A DNA stretch of 64,000 nt from positions 1,054,001-1,118,000 of the forward strand of contig CM049996.1 in assembly GCA_016630955.3 (NCBI GenBank). The letters run 5' to 3'. The translations under genes were made by a program, and so were the position numbers. Numbering within the stretch: position 1 is the first letter of the stretch; every line of letters begins with the position of its first letter. The stretch is from Didymella arachidicola (Eukaryota; Ascomycota; Dothideomycetes; Pleosporales; Didymellaceae). Positions 44,072 to 55,826 of this stretch are shown one piece after another. The notes beneath the pieces were generated by a model. It searched no databases and was not told the DNA's origin. It was given only the letters and a program-made list of their open reading frames with translations.

Positions 44072-44902
44072 ATGGCGCGCCAGAGCGCTGATGTCACTGT
44101 GCAGCCAGCGCCCAGCCAGAGTAGTGCTTCTGATGCCGAAGGCGACGAGAGTCAGTGAGTATGCTCTCCAGAATTTGCAGCGACAGTCATACTTACTCTT
44201 GAGTTAGGCGGGTGCTGGCATTGAGCTCGCTCCTTCAGACGCCCAAGCCCAACCACAAAGAGCTGCAAGAGTTCAGAATAAGGGTGGCCGCTGATCAACA
44301 AGAGCTGAGAACCTTGCTCAGTCAGCGGGTGCGACAGGCGTGGGTTTCCGCAGTTATTGCCCAAGCATTCGGAAACTTATGTAGTGACTCAATTCTACAG
44401 TGAACAAGCTTCGATGAGCCGCCGTAACGAGCTCACAAAAGCTATCCTCGAAGCCCTCCAAACACCCAACCGCGTTGTGAAGGGTACTCCTTCCACCTTC
44501 GGCGAGTCGAAGATCGCACGCAACGCCGTCTTTAGATCTGGGGCCACCGTCCTCAAGGCCTCAAAAGAGCTCGTAGACGAATACATTCGACTGGAAAAGA
44601 TTATCGTGGGCATGCGAGATGCTGAGCCAGAGGGTGTTGCAGAGTCTTGGGCTAAGGAGGTGAACATGACTGCAAGACTGCTGAAGATTGGCGCCGAAAC
44701 CGCGACCAGGAATGTCAAGAAGGTCTTAGGTGCAGATGTTAAGGAAGATGACATCGAAGGCTCTACACTTGTGGAGGATGGCGAGACCATAGAGACGCCT
44801 GAGCACATGGAGCTGAACTACGAGTTGCATAAGGGCTTGCTGTTTGCAGAACGGGGTGTCAAAAAGATGGTAAGGGGCCTACCAAAGCTAGAGGAAGATT
44901 AG
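44072..44902 (+). CDS. Small helical protein of unknown function
   Basis: The model is join(44072..44154, 44208..44339, 44401..44902), 238 aa. I do not recognise the family. It is hydrophilic and mostly alpha-helical: a short disordered start (MARQSADVTVQPAPSQSS), a helix with heptads (KELQEFRIRVAADQQELRTL), then after the second intron a block SMSRRNELTKAILEALQTPN with GTPSTFGESKIARNAVFRSG, and an acidic end (VRGLPKLEED). Charge and size resemble subunits of coiled-coil complexes such as kinetochore assemblies, but no motif proves it. The second intron (61 bp, GTGGGT donor, phase 2) is inferred because it alone joins the middle helix in frame with the long last exon. Without it the middle frame ends at a stop. 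Confidence 0.62.
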
Positions 44903-45639
44903 AGTTCCAGGTAACTCGTTGCCAAACATCTTTAACGCAATGTAAATGAGAAGAGGAATACTGCTGTATTGTAGATGAAGAGACTGAGCTGAACCCTACG
45001 CATATGACTCGCAGCAATGCGGCGCTCAACGGCTCGGTCCATGACCCACTGATGTGCCCTGGGGTAGGATCTTGCTAGCGCTCCTTCCGAAACCATGCAG
45101 ATAAGACGTACTCGACACGCATAGAGTAATGTTACGATAGCTTAATACAACTCATGTAAACGAAGCTTGAAAAGCGTTGGTTTGATTATCCGAGGGTATT
45201 TGAGACATCGAGGTTTTACAAGACATTGCGTCATCCCTCGGTTGTTCAGCCGAAGCGGGTCGGGCAACAACGTGAACCTAAAGGTTTTGTACGCGACTTG
45301 TTGCTCATGGATTGCGGTCATTATAGACCAATTGCGCGCTTGACAAGATCCAGAACAAGCCCATTCATTGCCCAAGGCGATCAACTTTTCACGCCAACCC
45401 TCAGTAGCGCTTCCCAGCGATCGGGGGTCCATCGTTGCCCGGCATGCCGTCATTGCACTTTCCCAGTGACAGACGCTAGAAATGGGAGTGGCAGAACGTA
45501 CGGCGCGCACTTTGCGACCACAAGTCTTTGTCACTGAGCGACACAAACTGCATATCGACTAAGCGTCAGCATCGTTTGAGCGCTCGGCGATCGAGAGAGC
45601 TTGCCATTCATTCGTTGAGCACCATCATTACTGATCCTC
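44903..45639. other. Intergenic region
   Basis: About 740 bp between same-strand genes. Open frames at 45142-45546 on both strands overlap and look like chance. No gene is supported. Confidence 0.4.
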
Positions 45640-46995
45640 ATGATTTCTCCTACGATACCTCTACTACTTTGGACCGCGTTGTCGCCACTCGTGTCCGCAC
45701 AAGTATCCTCAATCCTATCATCCCTAGCCCTTACGCCAGTACCTAGCAGCCTCGTGACCGAAGTAACACCCGCGCCATCCTCCTATGCATCTCTATCTGT
45801 TTCGCAAAATGGCAGCACAACAGTATATCGTTCGTCGACAACGGAGCAAGTAATCGGCATAACAGGCGTTGCTCCAACAGCATCTAGGAATGCTACCGCG
45901 TCGATATCTACTACAGCTCGCTCACGACCTACACAAAACACAACGTCCTGCAATGGACACCCCGAGTTCTGTAGCAGGCGGTTCTCAAACGTCTCCATGG
46001 TGGTGGCTCACAACAGTCCGTTTGTTGTGCCACACAATGCTGCCAGTAATCAAGTGCTACCAGTCATTACACAGCTTGAAGATGGTATTCGAGGACGTAC
46101 GTGCTGAGTGTCTTGCATAAGGAGATTGCGACGCTGACCGAACTGTCTAGTGCAATTCGAAACACAGAAGCCCAACTCATCAAGCCAAATTCGCCTTTGC
46201 CACACCTCATGCGATCTACTCGATGCCGGAACTCTCGAGTCGTACCTCGCTACTGTAAAAGGATGGCTTGATAAAAACCCTTACGAAGTGATCGCTATAA
46301 TGATGGGAAACAATAACGGCCAAGATACCAGGAACCCTGCGACAGACTACATTCAACCCTTCCAGGAATCAGGCATAATGGAATACATTTGGACACCGTC
46401 CGCCAGAACCCTAAATTTGACCCAGTGGCCCACATTGTCCGAGATGATCTTGCGGAACGAGCGCGTAGTTGTAATGATCGACTACAATGCCGACCAGGAT
46501 GCCGTACCTTGGTTACTCAGTGAGTTTGAATACCAGTGGGAGACGCCGTTTTCGCCCACAGACCCATCATTCCCGTGCACTCAGCAGCGCCCGCCCGATC
46601 ATGCTGAGGGTGTCTCTCGCAATCGTATGTACATGCTGAATCACAATCTCAACATCGACATCGCAATTGCGGGAACAAGCATCCTTGTACCAGCATACGG
46701 TCTTCTAGACCAAATTAATGCTGTTTCCGGCAACGCCAGCCTTGGGCTAAATATCCAGAGCTGTGAGGGGATGTGGAATCGCCCACCGAACTGGCTGCTT
46801 GTCGACTACTACAATTTCGGCAACTTTAATGGATCCGTCTTCCAAGTAGCGGCGACAGCCAATGGTGTTTCGTACAACCGCGACTCCTGTTGTGGTGAGC
46901 TACGCAGAGAGAATGGGTCTAGCATACTCAGACTCGGCAGCTCGTGGCTATATGTAGCTGTTGCGATTGCCGTTGCAACTGTCATACGGTTGTAG
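45640..46995 (+). CDS. Secreted PLC-like phosphodiesterase (PI-PLC X-type TIM barrel), probably GPI-anchored
   Basis: The model is join(45640..46096, 46151..46995), 433 aa, one 54-bp phase 1 intron with a GTACGT donor. A signal peptide (MISPTIPLLLWTALSPLVSA) is followed by a Ser/Thr-rich stretch with several N-glycosylation sequons, then the TIM barrel. The first catalytic region reads SMVVAHNSPFVVPHNAASN (the family usually has His-Asp/Asn-Ser here). The substrate-side segments ITQLEDGIRGLQ, LCHTSCDLLDAGTLESYL and NPYEVIAIMMGNNNG follow, then VVVMIDYNADQ. Toward the end are Cys pairs (CEGMW, DSCCGELRREN) and a hydrophobic tail (LYVAVAIAVATVIRL) preceded by small residues, as in GPI-anchored proteins. 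Fungal members of this group often lack proven lipase activity, so the substrate is not assigned. Confidence 0.86.
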
Positions 46996-47684
46996 ACGAT
47001 TCTTGTTTTGTGTGTATTGTGTATGTCTTCTCTCTCGATGTCAAAGCCACTGTCAGCTTAGACGGCGTTCCCCATTTATGGTTGCAGCCGCTCTTGATCA
47101 ATTCCGTGGGAACCAAAAGGTATTAGATAGCGTTGTTCCGTACAGTGCTTACTGGCGATTAGCTTGCTTGTTGCTACTTTCTCGAGTCTTCAATCGTATC
47201 TTCGTGCTTTTGATTTCTCGAAGCTGCTTGCTCGAAAAACTGATTCCGTAACACTAGCAAGTCGTAGCAGTACGTATATTCGCAGCTGCGCCGACCCCAT
47301 CGAATCTTCTTCCGCAAGTTCCGTCACTACCAAAGCCATCAACAATATCGCATACTGCATGGAGTGCTCGGAATGCGATCTCGTCTTGTCGGATGTCACA
47401 ATCAGTAACATTACATACTCCACTAGCGCGCTATGTGTGCCACGGCATGGGCAAGTTGGCCGCCTCATTAAGCCCCATAACTACGATCCTCATCTGTCAA
47501 TCTCACCATTGTCAGCCCCAACACGACTGGGTCCTAGAAATCTCGCGTGTCAACCCCACCGACTTCGGGCAGGAGCACTTCAACCTCTTCTTCTGTCAAA
47601 TCTAGGTCACGCCGGTCAATAAAGCGCAGCCACTATTTCTACCCAGGCAGAACATCTTCACCTACAAGACTTCTGAATTGAAGG
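46996..47684. other. Intergenic region with traces of a decayed gene at its right end
   Basis: About 690 bp. From about 47525 a coding-like frame is seen (DWVLEISRVNPTDFGQEHF, a TAG after FFCQI, then PLFLPRQNIFTYKT). It runs into the pseudogene at 47685 through an apparent frameshift near 47690. The left part holds nothing I can support. Confidence 0.35.
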
Positions 47685-48290
47685 GCGATCAACACTCGTC
47701 CCTGGATTTATGGCAAACATGACAGTCTTGCCTTGGGGGAGTCTCCCACGGCTCCTATCATTCACTTCGTGATTTCCAAGCAACCCCCGACGAATCTCGT
47801 CCCAAGGTTACTTACTGTTGACCTTCGAGAAGCTCAAAGGCCTCTTCGCAACTTCGAATTCGTGGCACAGGCTGCTAGGTCGGCATCTTTTCCGCAGTAG
47901 TGCCCCTTCTTACGTCTCCCGCAAATTTCGATACCAGACCTCTTCCATGCCATTGACCAAGAGACCACGCAAAGCTTTGGAGAGTTTGGTCTCATGTTTG
48001 ACAGTTGAGATCTCGGTACGATACGTTTCAATTTCGGCACAGGGCGAGGCTACGCTTTCGAAGATCATGAGCGCCTAAATAAAGCCGTACATGTTACAGG
48101 AGTCCTGCCCCGAGATTGTACTTCTCTGTTCACGAACTGTTCCTGCGTTTGGAATCTGTTGTTTGTCAACGGCCAGACCAGGTGTGGAGCAACGAGCTAC
48201 ATCCAGTTGTTAGAGCTCAAGAGCTTTTTTCATCTCACGTCCCTTTGTGAGGCTTTGGACTTGACAATTCCTACATTTCCTGAACCGTAA
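47685..48290 (+). pseudogene. Decayed protein-coding gene, family unknown
   Basis: A 202-codon frame with normal-looking protein sequence is broken by only two stops: TAG at 47898-47900 and TGA at 48006-48008. It ends at TAA 48288-48290. Readable parts include NTRPWIYGKHDSLAL, LLTVDLREAQRPLRNFEFVA, IPDLFHAIDQETTQSFGEFG and FLHLTSLCEALDL-like text near the end. The stops can be explained by single C-to-T or G-to-A changes. A further upstream part lies in another frame (from about 47525), so at least one frameshift is also present. I do not recognise a domain. An alternative is that short introns remove the stops, but no good donor/acceptor pairs bracket them. Confidence 0.5.
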
Positions 48291-48944
48291 TATCTCCGAA
48301 ATTAAGATGAACTTGTCAAACCTGACACGTTTCCACCTCGTCGATGCCATGACGGATCCTGCTTCCGGATGCGTCAAACTGAACCTTCAGACTTGGGCTC
48401 TAAGACGTTGAACTTGGAGATGTTCGAAATGTGAACAAGATTGAGTAGCTGCGGTGATTTCCCGGATTGCTGGGGCACCAATCAGCACGACTTTGAGGAT
48501 GGAGATGGAATAGATATAATATGGAGGGATAGGTAATTTACCACCAATCATTTCCGTTGACCGATACCCTCCCGATCTCATCAGTCTCCACCCCATTCAT
48601 GTCACCCCGACAGTGCCGTTCTTTCGTTTCCGTACCCATGATCCACAGAATCCCATAATGTCGGTTCTGCCAACCCTTCATCCTGCCAATAGCCGCAGCC
48701 AAGAACAGCAGCCCGGAAGTCGCCCAATATCCAGGATGCTGGGTCGCCCTTGCCTGTCCGGATCCTTCTTCCTTCTTCACACCATCGCGGATATCACGTG
48801 GCGAAGTGTTAGCGAAATATGGCCGTTTGTAGTGTGAGAACGTGTCGCCCGGTGCACTGACAGTCCCCCTTGCTTAGCGCTACAGCAGAGCTCCGATGCT
48901 AGTGTCCTGCGCCGCATGCATCGTACGAGAAATAACGCCGCCGA
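48291..48944. other. Intergenic region
   Basis: About 650 bp. Open frames at 48538-48837 lie on both strands and look like chance. No gene is supported. Confidence 0.4.
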
Positions 48945-49430
48945 ATGCGGACAACCGTAGGCGAGGAATCAGCAATTTTGAACACGTTATCCGCGCATAC
49001 GCAGGTCGCTCAGTTTGACACGCGAGCCAATGTCGCACGGCTGTACGCAGGGACGATTGCCAGCCTCGCGAAAACGACCCAAACGCCCGTGTCCGTGTTG
49101 GAGACTTTGGAGGAGAGGAAAAAGAACGAGGCGGACAGTTAGATTGGCAATACACGTGCAGATTGAAATCGATGTGACACAGCATCCATCGCCTCAGCAA
49201 TGGATGCAGATGTGGAGACGGTTTTCCAACTACGGTCGTACCTAGACACTACGAATACCATTTACGTCGACGAACACCGCAGGCTCGAGGCCTGGGCAAA
49301 AGATACCGAGATAGAAATGTAGATATTCAACGAGACGCGTAAACAACATGACTGGCTCATAGATGACAACGCTAGGAAAGACGGTACGAAACTCGTTGCG
49401 CGCACTGCGACTTTTAGGGCGGACGTCTAA
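48945..49430 (+). CDS. Small helical protein, three-exon model
   Basis: The model is join(48945..49137, 49198..49318, 49376..49430), 122 aa. I do not recognise it. The ATG at 48945 is preceded by an in-frame TAA. Exon 1 codes an amphipathic, alanine-rich helix-type sequence (MRTTVGEESAILNTLSAH, RANVARLYAGTIASLAKTT) and ends in a charged stretch (LEERKKNEAD). Exon 2 continues in frame with MDADVETVFQLRSYL and VDEHRRLEAWAKDTEIE, and exon 3 adds KDGTKLVARTATFRADV before TAA. Introns of 60 and 57 bp carry TGAC branch sites and CAG/TAG acceptors. The donors (GTTAGA and GTAGAT) are weak, which is the main doubt. It is convergent with, and 150 bp from, the disordered protein gene. The three fragments keep phase and character across both junctions, which is unlikely by chance. 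Confidence 0.45.
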
Positions 49431-49578
49431 ACACAAAAAGAGACAACAAGATGGGAGATAATACACTGCGGGAACGAAGGTTTCGGACCGCTAATAGAAG
49501 GACATGAAGGAAGGTAGCAGGAAATGAAGAGACCTGCTCATAGTCTTGAAGCAGCACGCGCGTCGAGTCGTTCAATAC

Positions 49579-52365
49579 TCAGTACGTGCCACCAAGGCTA
49601 CCCCAAGCAGCGAGCACGTCATCGTTGACGCTGTTCCTCGCCTTGCTTCGGGTTATGCTGGCAACACTGCTGCCACGACTGGCATGCCTGGAGCGCTCAC
49701 GCCCGGTCAATAGACTGGAAACATTCATGCTTGATGTGTGTGAGCGCGAGGATGTATTGCTACCAATACTGCTCTGCCTGCTGCGTTGCTCCATTGCAAG
49801 TGCCATTGCACGCTTGGAACTACGCTCAGGTACAGCTGGAAACGAAGGCTCGATGATGCTAGGCGCACGAGACGAGATGCTTGCCTCGGAGACTGGAGCA
49901 AGGTCCTTCGCACCGAAGGAGGGTGGGACCGGGAAGCTCATATCGGCACCAGAAGATGCGGTGCGGCGGCGCTGGTGCTTCGACTCCATAGTCTCGAGGG
50001 ACTTAGCAGCCTTGATGATATGCACGGGAAGGTCGGCCTCGTGGACTGCGACATCATCGCTGTCTGCACTGGTGTCGCTGCTAGCAATCTTGACGGTGTC
50101 GTGGTGACCGGGACGGGGGCCTGGAGTGACTGGAGAAGGGAGGGGCGATATGTGATCGATAGTTGTTGGAGAAGCGATGCCCGCATCGTGGGAAGGCGAA
50201 ATCGGAGGAAAGGGGTCCAACGGAGAGAAAGCGCCAGGTGTAGGAATATGGTGGGGCAGTGAGCCATGCGCAACAGAGAAATTGGTTCCCTCGCTGTCGC
50301 TGACTGAGCTATCCCGGAGAGTGCTGGTGTTGTTCACATCCTGGCTCGTTCTCGTGGATCTGCCGCGAGGTGGTGGTGTCAAGTGCGCTGATGACGTTGA
50401 AGAGGCAGCCACTGACTTCCGCTTGGATTTCATTTCCACGAGCTTGACGGGACTGGCAGCTGGCGACTCATTCGCCAAGAATGCTGACATGCGACCAGTC
50501 TTTTGCAGCGCTTCGAGCGCTCTCTGTCGCTGGTTTTCCTGCTCAGTGTAGGCTTTGCTCAAGCTTGTGGAACTTTGCTTTGCCATTGAGGCACGCTTCT
50601 TGCGCATCAGCTCTAGCAAAGCCTCTTCCTCGGGCGTCACTGCCATCATCTTGCGGTCTGCCGCTGTTGTTCGTGGGTGAGGTTCGCTAGCCGACGTGCG
50701 AGTGCTGCGTATGCTGTATGCTGACGAGGAGGGTGGTGCGTGTGCGGCTGTACTCGGACGGTCATCCTCATCCTCGAGAATGATGGAAGGTTGGCGTAAG
50801 TGGCTGGAGCGTCGGCTCATACTGTAGTTGGAGACCCTCGAGAAGTTGGGCGGAGAGACTGTTTCCGGTGTATACATTATGTCAATCGTCGCAGCACTCG
50901 TCGAGGTTGATGCAATGCTCATTTTGCGCTCTGAATAGCGTTTCGATCGCACCTCGAAAGCCTGCGCCTGTCCGAACACGATATCGCCAGCGTCGTCATC
51001 CATGTTGATGCTCTTACGAACAGTAAAGTTGCGAAGTGCACGTCGATCTTCATCGTGCTCGTCCTCAGAAGACGAAAAGGACAGACAGCTCGAATCCTGA
51101 AGATTGTACTTTGAGAGTGATGACTCTTTCGTCTTGGTCGAGTTGGGCAATGAGTACTGGCTTGGTGAGACAAGCCCATTGATATCGATCATGTCCTCGT
51201 GTGAGAAAGAATCGCTGCTAAAAGCAGGAACAGATTTTTGTGCTCGCGGTGCAGGATGCGAGGGTGCAGCGGGTTGATCAAGGCCACCGAAGGAGGTCTT
51301 ACGCAGGGGAACCTTGGGTGTGTTGCTTGGTCGTCGAGCCTGTGGCGCATGGACTTGCTGTTTCGGCAAATCTAGGGCTTCGTCACTGTCTTCGTCCAAT
51401 GCATCGAACCAATGCTGGACGCCCTTGGGTGGCCTGCGGACATGTACTTTGGCGTTGTCGTACTCATCGCGCTTGAACAGACGCTTCGGAGATTTTGGCG
51501 GCGGTGGCGCATGCTCTGCATGCCGTCTTGTTGCATGTTTGGTCAATTTTGCATGTCCCTTCGGTGCTGGCGTAGGCTCTCTGGTCATAGGCTGGGCGAA
51601 GTATTCCGAGTTCATCGACATGGCAGCTGGCGAGTGGACCATTTTGGTTGGCGAGAGAAGATTGTTAGCATGCTTCTGCCCGTCCCCGACATTGGGTTTG
51701 GGGAACAGCTTCGCAAGGTCCAGTTTCGCTGGCTTGCTCTTGCGTCTCTCTGCTTCCATCATCGGTGAGATAGGGCTAGCCTCGAAGCCGTTGAAGGTGT
51801 GGGCATGCCCATCTGTGACTACCGGCGGCCTCCCTCTCCTCAAAGCCATGTCGCGGACTGCAGAGTTGGATGTTTGCTGGGAGATGGAAAGCGGTGAGCT
51901 CTTTGCATCGTAGTGCGAATGCATCGTTGAATTCGAGTTCTGAGCGTGGAGTCGATAGCTGGCGGTGCTGTTGTCTGAGCCCCGCCGTGAACTGTCGCCG
52001 GTGCTGTTTCCCAGGACGTTTGAGGACGGACGTTTCGACATGGCGGGCCGTCTGGTGTATTCGGTTGCAGTTGCCGACATCCTGTCGCCGTGCGCGTTGC
52101 CGTAGCCGGACTCGGACGAGACGGTGATGTTCATGTGTGCTGGACTCGCCGGTGTGTTGTTCGCCTGGCGAGACTGTGTACGGAACATTGGTGCTTCGGA
52201 GGTGCCCAGCACGCGGTGTGCTTTACTGGTGGCCTCGTCGTGGTGCGAGGGCCATTGCTGGGCAGAGAGAGACTGCGGTGCTTTCGAACTACCGGCGGCG
52301 CTCTCTTGCTTCTTCTGCCTGCGTCCGGGGAGAGAAAAGGAGAATTGGCCGCGAGAGCGTCCCAT
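49579..52365 (-). CDS. Long disordered Ser-rich protein, fungal-specific, function unknown
   Basis: 928 aa, single exon, starting MGRSRGQFSFSLPGRRQKKQ. The same frame continues upstream for 118 codons, but those are Cys/Pro/Ala-rich with no good start, and a conserved-looking basic start is at 52365. The protein is low complexity and Ser/Pro/Arg-rich throughout. Islands that look constrained are HVRRPPKGVQHWFDALDEDS, the acidic patch with SCLSFSSSEDEHDEDRRALR leading to NFTVRKSINMDDD, EEEALLELMRKKRASMAKQ (a short helix) and the C-terminal NSVNDDVLAAWGSLGGTY. Many SP/TP sites suggest phosphorylation. It lacks catalytic motifs and membrane segments. It may be a scaffold or signalling adaptor; that is inference. 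I cannot assign a name. Confidence 0.8.
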   Translation of the reverse strand: MGRSRGQFSFSLPGRRQKKQESAAGSSKAPQSLSAQQWPSHHDEATSKAHRVLGTSEAPMFRTQSRQANNTPASPAHMNITVSSESGYGNAHGDRMSATATEYTRRPAMSKRPSSNVLGNSTGDSSRRGSDNSTASYRLHAQNSNSTMHSHYDAKSSPLSISQQTSNSAVRDMALRRGRPPVVTDGHAHTFNGFEASPISPMMEAERRKSKPAKLDLAKLFPKPNVGDGQKHANNLLSPTKMVHSPAAMSMNSEYFAQPMTREPTPAPKGHAKLTKHATRRHAEHAPPPPKSPKRLFKRDEYDNAKVHVRRPPKGVQHWFDALDEDSDEALDLPKQQVHAPQARRPSNTPKVPLRKTSFGGLDQPAAPSHPAPRAQKSVPAFSSDSFSHEDMIDINGLVSPSQYSLPNSTKTKESSLSKYNLQDSSCLSFSSSEDEHDEDRRALRNFTVRKSINMDDDAGDIVFGQAQAFEVRSKRYSERKMSIASTSTSAATIDIMYTPETVSPPNFSRVSNYSMSRRSSHLRQPSIILEDEDDRPSTAAHAPPSSSAYSIRSTRTSASEPHPRTTAADRKMMAVTPEEEALLELMRKKRASMAKQSSTSLSKAYTEQENQRQRALEALQKTGRMSAFLANESPAASPVKLVEMKSKRKSVAASSTSSAHLTPPPRGRSTRTSQDVNNTSTLRDSSVSDSEGTNFSVAHGSLPHHIPTPGAFSPLDPFPPISPSHDAGIASPTTIDHISPLPSPVTPGPRPGHHDTVKIASSDTSADSDDVAVHEADLPVHIIKAAKSLETMESKHQRRRTASSGADMSFPVPPSFGAKDLAPVSEASISSRAPSIIEPSFPAVPERSSKRAMALAMEQRSRQSSIGSNTSSRSHTSSMNVSSLLTGRERSRHASRGSSVASITRSKARNSVNDDVLAAWGSLGGTY

Positions 52366-55300
52366 GGTGGAGAGAAGCAAACACTGGTCTCGGAGCGTAG
52401 TCTGGGCGGCGTGGTCGCTCTTGGGCCAGGGCCGCGATTCAGCAGAGACAGGTTCGGTCGACTGAGTCGCGGATGCTCGTAGCTCTCGAGGCCGGTAATG
52501 ACAGGCGAGCGCAATGTCACTGCTAGTTGCTGCTGGGGCCTCAGGGTCTATACACAGGCGCGGCGCGGCGCTGCATGGGGGCTCAATGGCGGGCGCAGAG
52601 CACGGCGTGTGCAGGGCTGGCAGCGGTCCATGCTGGAAGGAACATGTGCGAGAACAGTGGTGGAACCTGAAGACGCGGTGCAACGAGCGAGTGGAGAGCG
52701 CGTGGTCTGGGAACTGCACACCACCACTGTTTCCGGGGCCTGGTTCCGACCGAACTGCAGCGGAGGACCAGCAGGGGACTAGCTCAAGGGGAACTTGCAG
52801 CTAGCAGTCAGACGCGAGGATGTAGCGGGGCGGATTGGGTGGGCGCGCAGAAGGTTTGTACAGCAAGTGCCAACGTGCGTAGGCGTACCAGACTTGGAGG
52901 GCAGCGCAGGACGGCGGCCATGTCGCCATATCATCGACGGCTATCGACCAGGCAGTCTCTGATCGTCCCAGGTTCATCGCTCTAGTCGACCCTGTTCCCG
53001 CTGGCGTCGTGTCGCCAGCAAATAGCCCAGCAGGGACCACCATCGGCCAACCCTGGCGCCATCGAAAGTGGGTACAGGCCGAGCTTCACGAATGATGCAG
53101 GCGAGCCCGTGCCAACCCAGGAGCGCGCGCCGGACGGACTGAGACCTGACAAAAGCAGAACGGAGGCACCACGACGACGACTGCATGGCGCGCTGCTGGG
53201 GCCGATACCAAAACGGTGAAGCCATGCGCCAGAAATGCCATCGCAGTCTCGGATGTGCGATAGACTCCTCCTCGAAGGAATATCTCAAGTCCTTCATTAA
53301 GTGGTTCTGCTTCCAGACGTGTGACCACCATTCTGCGTCTCGTAATTACTACCTACCTCCCCACGACCGGCGACGTCAGTGACACATCAACCACATACAC
53401 AGTACGCTAAACCCATATCCACAGCAACGAATTATCGTGCCTCATCAAACTCCGTCAGCCACCGCCAAAGCAATTGTCGTGGTGCTTCTGACAGCGCCCC
53501 AGAACTGGAAGGCGCAGTCGCGTTGCTTGCTAAGATGGAGTGTGCTTGTAGTCGCCCCTTTCAGCCTCTCTCTGCCTGCCATGACGATCAGGTGTGAGGC
53601 GAAATGCCAATGCTCGCACATCAGACCCGCTCATATCCGTTGATCGGTCAATCAGTATTTGAACACTTGGTTTGTGCTGCCAATCCATGCTGACATTCTG
53701 TCCATCTTTTCCAGTTCCTTTCGTGGAGGGTCGCTGCTCCCAAATATGTGTTTCGAGTCAATCTCGTATAGATGCCCAGCTAGCGTGGCACGCATCGCCG
53801 ACCTCACAACTGTGGAATTTGGGTCTCTACATGACACCACACCATCGACCCTGGAGACGGCGCGTCCCAATTCTCCGTCCTTGGTATCAGAACGTCGTCG
53901 ACAGCTCAGCTCCATCAAAGCTTCGTCAGATCTTTTTCGTCTAAATATTTTGTGTGTTCCACGTGAACAAATCACCGACTTAGGGCCAAGGTTCGTCACC
54001 AAGCGTCGAGTTTGATGTGGCCTCTGCTTTGCGGCCCCGGATACACGATGCCCGACTCAGGGGATGACAGCCGATTGCTGATCTGTCAAAATGTGATGCC
54101 GCATGGCTGAGTTTTGAGTTTGCTGAGGACAGCGATTCAGATTCTTTGCGCTCCTGCGTAAATGCTGCAAGGGCCGCACGCGCGACTTCACGATAGTGTG
54201 ATCTTCATGGCGAGTTGGCAGATGTCGAAAACGAAATTCATCGATATCGAGGTACCGAGTCCGCCGAGATCCGGAGAAGGGCCTTCACTGAGCCCCAGAG
54301 GGAAATGCTGCGTCGATCTCAGAAGAGCGAGGGAATCATGATTGCCAGGACAGCATGATAACAGCGACATTAAATACACGACCTGTGGCCGGACATTCAG
54401 AATACGTCCGGTTTGAAGAATGCACCGAGGACCACTATTATTTTCGACAAAGAATTGATGTCTGGCTATGCAATGATGCCGCGACCACCTGGTAATGGCC
54501 TTAACACGCGGCTGTAGTCTAAGAACAGAGGAGTAGACTGCAACGATCTTGCTCAACTCGAGACTTCGAGAGATCGCGCCCGTACAGCCTTCTCAACTAG
54601 TGCGAACGAGAAGAGCCCATCACACAATGATCTGAAGTGTTGCGAAGAGCCCGATGCAGATGTTCAGGAATCGGTTTGTTGGGTTGCGCTGAAGAAGCAG
54701 CATTCGAAGGGGTTGCTGGTGATCCAACAGAGAACTATCGAGCGCATCTCCTCATGTTTACGTGCGCAGATTGGGTCTGCTTGGGCAAGAAGGGCGGTCA
54801 TATGTCAATGAGTCGAGGCCATTTTGAGCCTTCGTGTCAACGTGTTACGTCAGTCAGACAGAATCGTTTTTGACAAGTGGAGAAAGGCTTTCGACTCTAC
54901 CATGAGGCAGCTGTCCACACATGCTCCTCGAATCCGTGGGCATTGTCGGTGTACGTATCAAGACTGAGTAGAATCGGAAGAACTCGCGAGGGAGTCGATG
55001 GCTTTTCGTTGCCTTGTCCGAAACAAAGAATTTCACACCAGGGGCGATGCTGCCCGCTGGCGTTGCCACGACGTGACGAAGTTGACACGTGCAGGAGCAC
55101 TCCTCAGCCGAGTTCGAGCGACCCTGCACTTGCAAGTCGCCCATCGATTTCGAGCCCACCAGCAGATCAATGTGACAAGAGTCTAGAGTTTAGAGAACAG
55201 CTTACGTGATGTGAGAAGGAGCATGCATACTCAACGACTTCCACATTGATATGAGGCTATAGTGGGTCCCGCTTACTGTCGAACAAATCACAGGGAAGGA

Positions 55301-55826
55301 ACTGCGTGCGCGAGAGCGGCAGGCTAAGCGTCCAAGCCGAACTCCCCACCACCGCAGCGTGTCGACCAACACTCCACCGCTTACCGACTCTCCGCTCTCT
55401 CGTGCCCCTCCTCGAACTGCCGGATCTCCTGGTATTTCGTACCCCGTACCGGAGTGTCACACTTGTCCCTGACCCGCTCGAGCGTGCCGCCTCCTTTTGG
55501 CTGCTCCCTCGTCAGCGGCGACCCACACAGTCGAGGCCCACTCTCGACTAGCCACCCCGTCGCGGTCATACACGCCTTGCGACACGAAGCTGGCGACATG
55601 ACCGAGACGTCGCAGTGAACAACTTCCCTCGCGTGTTTTTGCCCCTCGACCTCAGGCCTGAGCCTCGCCGCCGCCTCGACACGATACCATCCTCGAGGAC
55701 ACAGCCAACACGGCGGCAGCGTCGAACGGCATACGTGCATACGCCCGCACCCGTCGAGACACGAACGAACGCGAGACTGGAGCACACCCCCATTCACTTG
55801 TTAGACGCACAGGCTCGCTGCCCAGC
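52366..55826. other. Long divergent intergenic region (disordered protein gene / CDC4)
   Basis: About 3.5 kb between genes reading outward. The left 0.5 kb is the GC-rich leader of the disordered protein gene and the right 0.5 kb is the GC-rich leader of CDC4. In the middle (53652-54015) two open frames of 116-118 codons lie on opposite strands over the same bases, so at most one could be real; neither has a domain. A further 122-codon minus frame lies at 54188-54556. No gene is supported. Confidence 0.4.

Noticed and set aside
53652..54015. Two opposing frames of 116-118 codons
   Set aside because: They overlap on opposite strands and neither has a domain, a good start context or splice support.
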